Positions 26,113 through 34,233 of a stretch of 64,000 bases of DNA are shown one piece after another. How positions within the stretch are numbered: the first letter of the stretch is position 1; every line of letters starts with the position of its first letter. The translations under genes and the position numbers were made by a program. The notes below the pieces were generated by a model, which made no database searches, was not told the DNA's origin, and worked only from the letters and a program-made list of their open reading frames with translations. Source of the stretch: Fimbriimonadaceae bacterium (GTDB lineage Bacteria > Armatimonadota > Fimbriimonadia > Fimbriimonadales > Fimbriimonadaceae); the NCBI GenBank assembly GCA_022843485.1, contig JALHNM010000002.1, forward strand, positions 220,238 through 284,237, in the 5' to 3' direction.

Positions 26113-27621
26113 TTGACGCTTTCCGGCACGCTGTGGGCGGCCGCGCTGTTAGCCAGCGGCACCTACACGCCACCGAACCACCATCGAGTCCTTCAGGGCG
26201 AATCGTTCGCGAGCATTTCCCGACACTACGGCGTGGGTTACCAGCGCCTTGTGACGGCGAACCCCGCGTTCGTCCCTGAGCGGGTGCGACCCGGGACCGT
26301 GATCTTGATCCCTGGGCGGATCCGTGAGCCAGAGTCGCGGCCCGTCGCCCAAGCGGGGCGCTACCGAGTCGTGAACGGAGACACCGACTGGTCCATCGCC
26401 CGGCGCTTCGACCTGAAGCCGAGCCAGCTCCGGGCCCTTAACCCGGGAGTGAACTGGCGAACGCTCGCGATCGGCACGAGTTTGCAGGTCCCGAACCGGA
26501 CCGCGACCGTCGCCCGAGCAAACCCGGCCCGGCCGACGGCACAGACCGTCGCGAAGACCCCTGTCGGCCCCACCGTCCGGCACACCGTTCGGCCCGGTGA
26601 GAACGACTGGATCATCGCCCGCGGCTATGGCACGACGCCCAGCCGGATCCGGGCCCTGAACCCGGGCGTGAACTGGACCGCCATGCGACCGGGCACCGTC
26701 TTGACCGTCCCGAAGGGCACCGGGTCTAGCCAGGTCGCCCGCATCACCACGAAGCGGGCGCGGGTCGTCCGCGACAACGTGATCGTCCGTTCCGGCGCCC
26801 GCCAGGACTCGGCTCGGGTCGCGATGGTCGACCAGGGACGGATCGCCTCGGTGGCCGACCGCATCGGCGACTGGTACAAGCTCCGCTTCACGACAGGGAC
26901 CGTCGGCTGGGTCCGTGGGGACTTGCTGAAGCCGGTGAGCGCAGCGGAGCTCGTCGCGAGTGCGACCGCACGGCCGTCGAGCCCGACCCGGCGCCGGATC
27001 GTGAACGACGAAAGGCCGACCCGGGTCGCCTCGCGGACCACCCGGAGCTCCGCCACGCCCCGGACGTTGCGTCGCGGGTCGCTCCCGACGATGCGTCCCG
27101 AGGTCGCCGGCTCGCTGGTGGGGACGGCGCTCTCGAACCTCGGCGTCCGGTATCGCTGGGGTGGGACGAGCCGGAGCGGCTTCGACTGCTCGGGCTTCAC
27201 GACGTACGTCTTCCGGCAGCACGGCAAGTCCCTACCGCGGACCTCGATCGAGCAGAGTCGGGTCGGGGCGTCGGTCAGCCGGGGTGAACTTAAGGAAGGC
27301 GACCTCGTCTTCTTCAAGACCCGGAGCTCGCGAGTCAGCCACGTCGGGATCTATAAGGGTAACGGCAAGTTCGTCCACGCCAGCTCCGGCAGTGGTCGGG
27401 TTCGGGTGAACTCCCTGAACGACCGCTACTACGCCGCCCGGTACGCCGGGGCGCGACGGGTCACCCCCACCAAGGTGGCACGGCCGAGCCGACCCGCTCC
27501 CGAGCAGCGAGCCAAGGTCGAGCCACAAAGCCGGGCCCCTGAAACCAGCGCCTCGATCGATCCGGCCCCGGTCGCTGAGCCCCGGTCGGCACCGGTCACC
27601 ACCGACGCCGTCGGGCGCTAA
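26113..27621 (+). CDS. Cell-wall endopeptidase: LysM repeats, SH3 and NlpC/P60 domain
   Basis: A 502-residue exported peptidoglycan hydrolase. After a short signal (MTLSGTLWAAALLASG) come three LysM repeats (about residues 17-60 HHRVLQGESFASISRHYGV; about 75-120 YRVVNGDTDWSIARRF; about 153-200 HTVRPGENDWIIARGYG). A bacterial SH3 domain follows (about 215-275). The NlpC/P60 catalytic domain at about 335-455 has the Cys in FDCSGFTTYVF and His residues in SRVSHVGIYKG and KFVHASS. It would cut stem peptides of peptidoglycan in the periplasm. The C-terminal tail is Pro/Ser-rich. The start is a TTG at 26113, placed by the GGAGGAGG sequence 8-16 bases upstream. A terminator follows. Confidence 0.9.
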   Translation: MTLSGTLWAAALLASGTYTPPNHHRVLQGESFASISRHYGVGYQRLVTANPAFVPERVRPGTVILIPGRIREPESRPVAQAGRYRVVNGDTDWSIARRFDLKPSQLRALNPGVNWRTLAIGTSLQVPNRTATVARANPARPTAQTVAKTPVGPTVRHTVRPGENDWIIARGYGTTPSRIRALNPGVNWTAMRPGTVLTVPKGTGSSQVARITTKRARVVRDNVIVRSGARQDSARVAMVDQGRIASVADRIGDWYKLRFTTGTVGWVRGDLLKPVSAAELVASATARPSSPTRRRIVNDERPTRVASRTTRSSATPRTLRRGSLPTMRPEVAGSLVGTALSNLGVRYRWGGTSRSGFDCSGFTTYVFRQHGKSLPRTSIEQSRVGASVSRGELKEGDLVFFKTRSSRVSHVGIYKGNGKFVHASSGSGRVRVNSLNDRYYAARYAGARRVTPTKVARPSRPAPEQRAKVEPQSRAPETSASIDPAPVAEPRSAPVTTDAVGR

Positions 27622-27640
27622 GCAACGACGACCACGGACT

Positions 27641-27665
27641 GGGCCCGCGCACCGAACGCGGGCCC
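27641..27665 (+). terminator. Intrinsic-type terminator after the NlpC/P60 gene
   Basis: A 9-bp GC-only stem (GGGCCCGCG at 27641-27649, CGCGGGCCC at 27657-27665) with a 7-base loop, followed by GTTTCGT. It separates the hydrolase gene from the tRNA-Glu gene. Confidence 0.7.
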
Positions 27666-27692
27666 GTTTCGTCCATACTAACGGTCACCGAC

Positions 27693-27768
27693 GCCCCGGT
27701 GGTCTAGCGGTTAGGACGCCTCCCTTTCAAGGAGGAAATCGCGGGTTCGATTCCCGTCCGGGGTACCA
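27693..27768 (+). tRNA. tRNA-Glu (anticodon UUC)
   Basis: A cloverleaf folds from 27693: acceptor GCCCCGG pairs with CCGGGGT (first pair G-U). The anticodon arm is CCTCC-CTTTCAA-GGAGG with anticodon TTC, and the T-arm is GCGGG-TTCGATT-CCCGT. The 3' CCA is encoded (27766-27768). It lies on the + strand between the hydrolase terminator and the convergent NIF3-family gene, whose stop is only a few bases away. Confidence 0.95.
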
Positions 27769-27772
27769 CGAA

Positions 27773-28864
27773 CTACGGTACGAGCGGCCGTCCCGCCGCG
27801 CCTGGTCCAGGCTCGAAGACGAAGACTTCCAGGCCAGGGATCGCCTGCGTGAGCGCAGACGCGAGGGCATCGACTCCCGGTTGCTCGGTCGCGTAGTGTC
27901 CGGCCGCCACGATCGTCACCACGGCCTGGGCGTCGACGGCTTGGTCCTGCTTCACCTCGCCCGTCACGTACGCATCGGCTTGGGCCAGAGACCAAAGCTC
28001 GCCCGCTGCCCCACCGCACACCGTGACCGTCTCGACCGGCCCCCCCGCCGGCCACACCAGGCACCTCGTCCCTAGCCTCTCGTCGATCCACGCCTGGAAC
28101 TCTTCGGCCCGCAGTGGCCGGGGCAGTCGTCCTCGGCGGAGGAAGGTGGGGCCAGGGGTGTCGCGGAGGCGTACCCAATCGTAGGCGGGTTCTTCGTACG
28201 GGTGGGCGGCCCGGAGCGCCCGCTCGACGGCCCGGACGGCGGCGTCTGGCACGACAGTCTCGAGGCGGACTTCCTCGACGGCCTCCGAGCGCCCCACCTC
28301 GCCAACGACCGGCTGCGACCCCTCGAGGCCCCGGAATGTACCGGTGCCCATCGAACGGAAGCTACACCGGTCGTACCGTCCGATCCTCCCCGCCCCCGCG
28401 GAGAAGAGGGCCTCGGACACCCTTTCCACCGCCGACTCGGGGACGCAGGTCACGAGCTTCCAGCCCGCGACCGACTGGCCGTCGGGGATCGACTCGACGT
28501 CGACCAAGCCCAGTCGCGTAGCGAGGGCGTCGTTCACGCCGCCGCTCGCCAAGTCCCAGTTCGTGTGGGCCCCGATGAAGGCGATGTCGTTGGTAAGGAG
28601 AAGGCGAAGCGCCTGCTCGACACGGCTGCCCGCGACGAGGCGCTTCAGGGGGTCCCAGATCAGCGGGTGGTGGGAGACGAGGACTTGCGCCCCTTGCTCC
28701 AGCGCGAACTCGACCGCAGCGACGCTCGAATCGAGGCTGACCGCGACTCGGGTCAGCGGTGAGCCAGGGTTTCCGACTTGGAGCCCGCTCCGGTCCCAGG
28801 TGGTGGCCGTGCTCCAGGGCGCGATCCGGTCGATAGCGTCGAGCAGGTGGCCGACGGTCGTCAC
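27773..28864 (-). CDS. NIF3-family dinuclear metal-centre protein (YbgI/YqfO type)
   Basis: A 363-residue NIF3-like protein. Visible family features are TVGHLLDAIDRIAPWSTAT near the start, the metal-binding VLVSHHPLIW and IGAHTNWDLASGGVND, and the C-terminal VTGEVKQDQAVDAQ..VVTIVAAGHYATEQPGVDALA with further metal ligands (the ..H..TE.P motif). A central insert (about residues 125-235) corresponds to the extra YqfO/CutA-like domain of the longer members. The family binds two metal ions; its physiological role is still poorly defined and 'GTP cyclohydrolase type 2 homologue' is a historical label. The gene is alone, ending just after tRNA-Glu. Confidence 0.9.
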   Translation of the reverse strand: MTTVGHLLDAIDRIAPWSTATTWDRSGLQVGNPGSPLTRVAVSLDSSVAAVEFALEQGAQVLVSHHPLIWDPLKRLVAGSRVEQALRLLLTNDIAFIGAHTNWDLASGGVNDALATRLGLVDVESIPDGQSVAGWKLVTCVPESAVERVSEALFSAGAGRIGRYDRCSFRSMGTGTFRGLEGSQPVVGEVGRSEAVEEVRLETVVPDAAVRAVERALRAAHPYEEPAYDWVRLRDTPGPTFLRRGRLPRPLRAEEFQAWIDERLGTRCLVWPAGGPVETVTVCGGAAGELWSLAQADAYVTGEVKQDQAVDAQAVVTIVAAGHYATEQPGVDALASALTQAIPGLEVFVFEPGPGAAGRPLVP

Positions 28865-28895
28865 AGGGCCAATCTACCTGGGGCAGAAATGGCGA

Positions 28896-28915
28896 AGGCG
28901 GGGGTTACCCCGCCT
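28896..28915 (-). terminator. Hairpin at the 3' end of a small gene
   Basis: An 8-bp perfect inverted repeat (AGGCGGGG at 28896-28903, CCCCGCCT at 28908-28915) with a 4-base loop. The loop holds the stop codon of the small minus-strand gene that ends at 28905, so the structure could terminate its transcript before the NIF3-family gene. Confidence 0.5.
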
Positions 28916-29090
28916 CGCATAGCTCACCGCTAGCCACAATGGGATGATTGCGTGCCTTCTTACAGAACGCGGCCAGTTTGTGCAGTGCATGTTCGGACTC
29001 CGAGTCCAACGCCATCTCGCTTGTCATACACAGAGCGAGTAGCGCGAACGCTTCGTCCTCGGTGAGCTCTAGTCGGTCGAATTGACCCAT
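28905..29090 (-). CDS. Small acidic protein of unknown function
   Basis: A 61-residue protein: MGQFDRLELTEDEAFALLAL, then a Met/Ser/Glu-rich helix and AAFCKKARNHP. It is largely alpha-helical and acidic with two or three Cys residues and no membrane segment. The gene is supported by a textbook ribosome binding site (AAGGAG, 7 bases before the ATG at 29090) and by a hairpin at its end. No family is recognised; a small regulatory or adaptor protein is possible. Confidence 0.7.
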   Translation of the reverse strand: MGQFDRLELTEDEAFALLALCMTSEMALDSESEHALHKLAAFCKKARNHPIVASGELCEAG

Positions 29091-29247
29091 GCTATCGCTC
29101 CTTGGACGACCGTCGGAACACGTCCGCCCAGGTGCATAGACTGCGCGACGACCCCGAAGGTTCCCTCCGGCGGCTCAGTTCAGGTCAAATCGCGGGGGCG
29201 CCGGGTCGGACGGTCCCTCTGGATCGGCCGTAGGTACACTCGCTCGA

Positions 29248-30327
29248 ATGCCCGAGACCCCGCCCCGCGCGACCGCCCCGACGCAAGCCGAGTACTTGAC
29301 GTTCGGCGGGATGGCGGTCGTCGAGGGGGTCATGATGCGGTCGCCGAACCATTGGGCGGTCGCGTGCCGGGCACCGAACGGCCAGATCGTGGTCCGCACC
29401 GAGCCGCTCGCCAAGACCTGGATCGGGCGGCAACAGTGGCTCAAGAAGCCGTTCCTGAGAGGGACGCTCGCCATGCTCGACACGATGGCGCTCGGCGTCC
29501 GGGCAATGAACGTCGCAGGGAACGTCCAGACGGAGGCAAAGTACCAGCCCTTGAACGCGGACGGAACCGCCGCCGAGGCCGCGAAGCCAACCAGCAAGAC
29601 GGTCGACACCCTCGTCATCGCGGCGACGGTGGTCGTCTCGCTGGCGCTCGGGTTCCTGCTCTTCAACGCCGCCCCCCAGTTCGTCGCCGAGTACATCGTC
29701 CGGTTCTCGACGGGTTCACCAGACGTCAACCGTTACTTGACGGCCACGAACTACCTCGCCGAGGTCGTCAAGGTCGTGTTCGTGATCGCCTACCTGGCTC
29801 TGATCAGCCGGCTGCCCGCCATTTTCGAGGTCTTCAAGTACCACGGAGCCGAGCACAAGGCGATCAACACCGTCGAGGCCCGGGAAGAGCTGAACGCCGA
29901 GAACTGCATGGCGCAGACCCGGCTCCACCCGCGGTGCGGCACGAACTTCGTGATCATCGTCACGCTGGTCAGTTTCCTCCTGTTCCCGGCCATCCCGCGC
30001 GACCTTTTCGTGTCTGGAAACTCCCCTGGCTGGCTGATCGCGCTCACCCGGTTGCCGGTCGAGCTTGCCATGCTACCGGTGGTGGCGGGCATCAGCTACG
30101 AGGTCATCCGGGCGGCGGGGAAGGCGAAGGACCAACGCTGGGTGAACGTGATCCTCAAACCGGGCTTGCTCACGCAGTTGATCACGACCGCGGAGCCGGA
30201 CCGGCCGCACGTGGACGTAGCGATCGCGAGCCTCAAGGCGGTCATGAAGGCAGAGGACACCGGTGAGCTCACCGAGACCGACGACTTCGAGAACCAGCAG
30301 CCCACCCCGGTGCCGGCACCAGCCTGA
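29248..30327 (+). CDS. DUF1385 family membrane protein (YqhQ-like)
   Basis: A 359-residue member of the DUF1385 family. Recognisable features are the start FGGMAVVEGVMMRSPNHWAVACR, several membrane helices (VIAATVVVSLALGFLLF, VVKVVFVIAYLALIS, NFVIIVTLVSFLLFPAI) and the hallmark FKYHGAEHKAINTVEAREEL..ENC.AQTRLHPRCGTNF. The latter is rich in His, Glu and Cys and suggests metal binding. The biochemical function of the family is not established. The ATG at 29248 is used. Its 5' end lies 157 bases from the divergent small gene and its stop is followed after 2 bases by the end of the convergent glycosyltransferase. Confidence 0.85.
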   Translation: MPETPPRATAPTQAEYLTFGGMAVVEGVMMRSPNHWAVACRAPNGQIVVRTEPLAKTWIGRQQWLKKPFLRGTLAMLDTMALGVRAMNVAGNVQTEAKYQPLNADGTAAEAAKPTSKTVDTLVIAATVVVSLALGFLLFNAAPQFVAEYIVRFSTGSPDVNRYLTATNYLAEVVKVVFVIAYLALISRLPAIFEVFKYHGAEHKAINTVEAREELNAENCMAQTRLHPRCGTNFVIIVTLVSFLLFPAIPRDLFVSGNSPGWLIALTRLPVELAMLPVVAGISYEVIRAAGKAKDQRWVNVILKPGLLTQLITTAEPDRPHVDVAIASLKAVMKAEDTGELTETDDFENQQPTPVPAPA

Positions 30328-30329
30328 GG

Positions 30330-31421
30330 CTAGCCCCAAGCGGCCCGAGCATAGACCGCCTCGAGCCGTTCGACCATTTGACCGACCGTGAACTTCTCCT
30401 GGATGACGATCCGGGCGTTGCGGCCCATGGTCTGGCACAGGTCCGGGTCGGAGAGGAGCCTAGTCATAGCAAGCCCGAACGCCTCCGGAGTCTGCTCGAC
30501 GAGGAGGCCCGTCTCACCATGGACCACAAGCTCAGCGAGGCCGCCCACGTTGGTAGCGACGACCGGTCGCCCGCGGGCCATACATTCGATGACGGCGAGG
30601 CCGAATGACTCCATGACACTCGGCAAGATCGAGAACGCCATCGCGTCGAGCAACCGGGGGACGTCGCCCCGGTTCCCGGTGAACGTCACGTGCCCCGCGA
30701 CGCCGAGCCGGTCCGCACGGTCGCGAAGGTGAAGGTGAAAGTCGCCGTCGGTCCGGCCGACGAAAAGGAGCTGAGCCGCAGGGTTCTGGTCGAGGACGCG
30801 GGGAAGGGCCTCGAGGGCGATGTGGTGCCCTTTCTCGGGGGCGACCCTGCCGATAAGCCCGACAAGCGCCCGATCGGATGGGATCCCGAACTCCCGGTGG
30901 ACGTGGAACTCGGGGTCGGCGGGGACGTCGGCGAAGTCGGTCCCGTTATAGACGACGTCGATCGCGTCGGCCCGGACGCCTCTCCCCTTAAGGACCCCGT
31001 GGATGTAGTTGCTCACGGCCACGATCCGGTTCCGGCCGCGGCCGATCCACCGGTAGATCGGCTCCCGTGTCTCGACGTGGACGGTCGTGACGAGCGGTAC
31101 CCGGGTGACGAGGCTCGAGACCACGCCGAGGTACGTGGCGCGGCTGAGGTGCGTGTGGACGACGTCGAACCGCCCCGCGCGGACGATCCTGAGCGTCTCC
31201 CGCTGTGCCGGGAGGCCCCAACCGGACTTCATGTCCAAGGGGTGGCAGACGATATCGCTCCGCTCGAGGCCCTCGACCATCCAAGGGATCGGGGGGCAGA
31301 CCACTTCGACGGTGTGCCCGCGGCGGGCGAGGAGTCGGGAAAGGACGAGGGCGTGGTGCTCGGCTCCCGAGGTCGCGGAGCTGGACACAATCTGTAGCAC
31401 ACGAAGGTTCGCCCGGCCCAC
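30330..31421 (-). CDS. Glycosyltransferase family 4
   Basis: A 363-residue GT-B fold retaining glycosyltransferase of the GT4 family. The N-terminal Rossmann domain shows RVLQIVSSSATSGAEHHALVLSR and DVVHTHLSRATYLG. The C-terminal donor-binding domain has LVGLIGRVAPEKGHHIALEAL, VMESFGLAVIECMARGRPVVATNVGGLAELV (the E-x7-E type motif) and GETGLLV. It likely transfers a nucleotide-activated sugar to a lipid-linked acceptor on the cytoplasmic face of the membrane. The GTG at 31421 is preferred because the first strand starts right after it. The gene is divergent from the MFS gene with a 69-base spacer. Confidence 0.9.
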   Translation of the reverse strand: MGRANLRVLQIVSSSATSGAEHHALVLSRLLARRGHTVEVVCPPIPWMVEGLERSDIVCHPLDMKSGWGLPAQRETLRIVRAGRFDVVHTHLSRATYLGVVSSLVTRVPLVTTVHVETREPIYRWIGRGRNRIVAVSNYIHGVLKGRGVRADAIDVVYNGTDFADVPADPEFHVHREFGIPSDRALVGLIGRVAPEKGHHIALEALPRVLDQNPAAQLLFVGRTDGDFHLHLRDRADRLGVAGHVTFTGNRGDVPRLLDAMAFSILPSVMESFGLAVIECMARGRPVVATNVGGLAELVVHGETGLLVEQTPEAFGLAMTRLLSDPDLCQTMGRNARIVIQEKFTVGQMVERLEAVYARAAWG

Positions 31422-31490
31422 GCTTTGAGTCTGTCCTCTCCGGTGGACTATACCCGTCGTCCATCGACCGGCCCTTCCATACTCGAACCT

Positions 31491-32744
31491 ATGGCGAGCC
31501 CTTTCGGGCCGCTCCGGGGGTGGCTCGGGCGAGCCCCCGCCCTCCGTGCCCTGCACTACCGCGACTTCCGGCTCCTTTGGGTGGGCTCGTTCTTCTCGTT
31601 CACCGGCTCGATGGTGCAAAACGTGGCCCAGGGCTACCTGGTCTACGACTTGACCCGGAGCGAGCAGAAGCTGGCCTTAGTCTCGTTCGCGATGTCCTTG
31701 CCCGTGTCGTTCTTCGGGCCGTTCGGGGGGTTCGTGGCGGACTTGTTCGACCGTCGCTGGGCATTGGTCGCGGCGATGGCGGCGAGCGCTCTCGGGCCCA
31801 TCTGGCTCGCCTACGCCACCTGGTCGGGGCGGTTGGAGTACTGGCACTTCCTCGCCGCGGCCGTCTTGATGGGGTTTGTCCAGTGCGTCGAGCTCCCGGT
31901 GCGCCAGTCGATCGTGCGGGCCGTCGTCAGCCCGCAAGACCTTTCGGCCGCGATCCCGGCCCAGGCCTCGACCTTCAACCTCGCGCGGATCGTGGGGCCC
32001 GTGATCGGGGGACTCTTGGCGGCGGCGTTCGGAGCGGCCGTCTGCTTCGTGGTGAACGCCGCGAGCTACATCGCGCTGGCCGTCGCCCCGTTCCTCATGA
32101 AGGCTGACCTGCGGCCCCCGCCCCGGCGCAAGGAACCGGTCATGGACGTGATCTTGGAGGGGATGCGGTACACGTTCCGCGAGCCCTCGCTCCGACTGTT
32201 GTTTTGGATGGAGGCGGCGACGAGCGTCTTCGGCACGTTCTACATCGCCCTGATGCCCGCCATCGCGAAGTCACGGCTTGGGTTGGACCAGGCGGGACTA
32301 GGGGTGGCGCTGAGTTGCATCGGGTGCGGGGCCCTGGCCGGGTTGGTGCTCGTCGCTTCCATGAGCCAGCGGCCGTACAAGGCGTTGTTCGCTCACTCGG
32401 CGATGACGGTCATGGCCCTGGGGCTCGGTTCGCTCGCGCTCGTCCGCTCGACGGCCCTGGCGTTCCTCCTGCTCGGGCTTGTGGGGATGGCGACGATCGT
32501 TCAGTTCAACCAAACGAACCTGTTGTTCCAATTGATCGCACCCGAAGCGCTCAAGGGACGAGTGTTGTCGATGCACGTGTGGGCGATCAGCGGGCTTGCG
32601 CCGATCGGGACGTTGCTGTTCGGCGGGGTCGCCGAGGCGCAAGGGTTGCAGGCGGCGCTCGGGTCCGGCGCGGTGTGCCTCTTGGTGGCGTCCCTGTGGG
32701 CGTGGCGGCACTGGGGGACGGTGAAGGAGCCGGTCTTCGACTGA
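31491..32744 (+). CDS. MFS transporter (enterobactin-exporter-like, MFS_3)
   Basis: A 417-residue major facilitator with about 12 hydrophobic segments. The N-terminal FRLLWVGSFFSFTGSMVQNVAQGYLVYDLTRS and the A-loop FGGFVADLFDRRWALVAAMAAS are characteristic of the MFS_3/EntS-like exporters. The second half contains the repeated pattern KSRLGLDQAGLGVALSCIGCGALAG. The probable role is proton-driven export of a small molecule; the substrate is unknown. No clear ribosome binding site precedes the ATG at 31491, so translation may be leaderless or weak. The stop is 2 bases from the 3' end of tRNA-Thr on the other strand. Confidence 0.87.
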   Translation: MASPFGPLRGWLGRAPALRALHYRDFRLLWVGSFFSFTGSMVQNVAQGYLVYDLTRSEQKLALVSFAMSLPVSFFGPFGGFVADLFDRRWALVAAMAASALGPIWLAYATWSGRLEYWHFLAAAVLMGFVQCVELPVRQSIVRAVVSPQDLSAAIPAQASTFNLARIVGPVIGGLLAAAFGAAVCFVVNAASYIALAVAPFLMKADLRPPPRRKEPVMDVILEGMRYTFREPSLRLLFWMEAATSVFGTFYIALMPAIAKSRLGLDQAGLGVALSCIGCGALAGLVLVASMSQRPYKALFAHSAMTVMALGLGSLALVRSTALAFLLLGLVGMATIVQFNQTNLLFQLIAPEALKGRVLSMHVWAISGLAPIGTLLFGGVAEAQGLQAALGSGAVCLLVASLWAWRHWGTVKEPVFD

Positions 32745-32745
32745 C

Positions 32746-32820
32746 TGGAGCCGCCTGGGAGGGTCGAACTCCCGACCTACCGCTTACAAGGCGGTTGCTC
32801 TACCACTGAGCTAAGGCGGC
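32746..32820 (-). tRNA. tRNA-Thr (anticodon UGU)
   Basis: On the minus strand the acceptor GCCGCCT pairs with AGGCGGC. The D-arm is TAGCTCAGTGGTAGAGCA, the anticodon arm ACCGC-CTTGTAA-GCGGT gives anticodon TGT, and the T-arm is GGGAGTTCGACCCTCCC. The discriminator is U and CCA is encoded at the 3' end (32746-32748). Confidence 0.96.
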
Positions 32821-32850
32821 GCGACGGCGGGAGTGTACCGCCGGTAAACG

Positions 32851-32879
32851 AAGGGGCCGGTCGAATCGACCGGCCCCTT
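32851..32879. terminator. Strong palindromic terminator
   Basis: A near-perfect 29-base palindrome: AAGGGGCCGGTCGA (32851-32864) and TCGACCGGCCCCTT (32866-32879) around a single central base. It separates the minus-strand gene ending at 32899 from tRNA-Thr and could stop transcription in both directions. Confidence 0.7.
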
Positions 32880-32898
32880 GTCGCACTCGAGACAGACG

Positions 32899-33312
32899 TC
32901 AGCTCGACTTTCTGCGGCGTCGGGCGCGCACGACTTTGATCGAACCGTCGGCGTTGTAGCCGACCTTCATGCCGGCCGGGAGTTTGCTCAGCGCGGCCAT
33001 AAGTTCCGCTGGGACTTCGGCGGACTTCTTCGAGCGACTGCCTTGGCCGCCACGGCGTCGGCTCTTTCGGAACTGTTGGGCGGCCTGCTCGGCCTCCGTC
33101 GCGTCCTCCACGATCTGGAGCCCTTCGTCAGTGAGGCGCAAGACCTCGGCGCTCGGCGGGATGTGGACGAAGAGGTAACCCTCAGAGCTCAGCATCCGGA
33201 CCTCGAACGGAAGGACGTGCTTCTTGACCCCGAGTCGCAGGGTCAGGACGCCGTGACGGGGCTCGGTTCTGAGCTTGAGCGCGGACTTGACTTTCTCGAT
33301 ACTTTTCGCCAT
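32899..33312 (-). CDS. Small basic protein of unknown function
   Basis: A 137-residue protein without signal or membrane segment. The first ~80 residues look like a compact beta-rich fold (VKSALKLRTEPRHGVLTLRLG, VLPFEVRMLSSEGYLFVHIPP, AEVLRL). The rest is strongly basic (QFRKSRRRGGQGSRSKKS, and the terminal VVRARRRRKSS). Two Arg/Lys clusters suggest nucleic-acid binding, but no named domain is recognised. An N-terminal extension of seven codons is possible, but the ATG at 33312 is preceded by CTGGGAGCCC, a plausible ribosome binding site. An AT-rich segment upstream (33361-33373) could hold its promoter. Confidence 0.7.
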   Translation of the reverse strand: MAKSIEKVKSALKLRTEPRHGVLTLRLGVKKHVLPFEVRMLSSEGYLFVHIPPSAEVLRLTDEGLQIVEDATEAEQAAQQFRKSRRRGGQGSRSKKSAEVPAELMAALSKLPAGMKVGYNADGSIKVVRARRRRKSS

Positions 33313-33399
33313 CGTGGGCTCCCAGGTAAACAAGGCCGACCGTGGCCTTGAAGACGGAACACAATAATTATGGCCCAGGGGTTTGGGAAATGCAAGCCC

Positions 33400-34233
33400 T
33401 TAGGCACTGTTTCTGACGGGGATGTTATCGAGGAGCCGTACCGCGCCCAACCGTGCGGCGGCGACGAGGCGGGTAGAGTCCGACACACGTTGAACCGGGC
33501 GCATCGTCCAAGGGTCTACAGCGTCGATGTAGTCAGGGACGAGGCCTGCGGCCTCAATCTTCATTAAAGCTTCCTTATACGTTTGGGACGTCCACGCCCC
33601 TTCACGTCTGGCCTCCGCGGCCGCCCATCGCAACGTTTCGACGAGGGTCGAGGCCCGTTCCCGATCCTGATCGCTCAGGTAAGCGTTACGGCTCGACATC
33701 GCTAAGCCCGAGGGTTCGCGGACCGTTTCGAGGAACACGAGCTCGATGGGAAGGAAAAGGTCCTTCACCAACCGGCGGACGACGGCGCACTGTTGCAGGT
33801 CCTTCAGACCGAAGACGGCGTGGGTAGGTGCGAGGATCGAGAACAATTTGAGGACGATGGTCGCGACTCCCGTAAAATGGATAGGGCGAACGTCCCCTTC
33901 GTAGCCTTGCGACACGCTGAGCACACGGACCTCCGTCTCGCCTTCGCCTACGATCTCGTCCCCGCTCGGCACGAAGACCGCCTCGACGCCCGCCTCTTCT
34001 GCCAACGAGAGGTCCCTCTCTTCTTGCCGAGGGTAGCTCGTGAAGTCCTCTGAGGGCCCAAACTGCAGAGGGTTCACGAAGAGCGACACGGCGACGTGGG
34101 GGCTGGACTCCCGAGCCACGCGCATGAGGGCAAGGTGGCCCTCGTGGAATGCGCCCATCGTCGGGACGAGGGCAAGGCTCGGCACGCTCGCTCGATAGCC
34201 CCTGGCCTCGGCGACCGTCCGGAAGACCTTCAC
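33400..34233 (-). CDS. panC: Pantothenate synthetase (pantoate-beta-alanine ligase)
   Basis: A 277-residue enzyme that condenses pantoate with beta-alanine using ATP, the last step of vitamin B5 synthesis. The family signature is complete: VPTMGAFHEGHLALMRVAR (His-x-Gly-His nucleotidyl-binding motif), VSLFVNPLQFGPSEDFTSYPR, FTGVATIVLKLFSIL, FGLKDLQQCAVVRRLV and the KMSKS-like AMSSRNAYLS. The length matches the family. The GTG start at 34233 overlaps the stop of panB by four bases, so both genes are translated together and give a two-gene pantothenate operon. Confidence 0.95.
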   Translation of the reverse strand: MKVFRTVAEARGYRASVPSLALVPTMGAFHEGHLALMRVARESSPHVAVSLFVNPLQFGPSEDFTSYPRQEERDLSLAEEAGVEAVFVPSGDEIVGEGETEVRVLSVSQGYEGDVRPIHFTGVATIVLKLFSILAPTHAVFGLKDLQQCAVVRRLVKDLFLPIELVFLETVREPSGLAMSSRNAYLSDQDRERASTLVETLRWAAAEARREGAWTSQTYKEALMKIEAAGLVPDYIDAVDPWTMRPVQRVSDSTRLVAAARLGAVRLLDNIPVRNSA

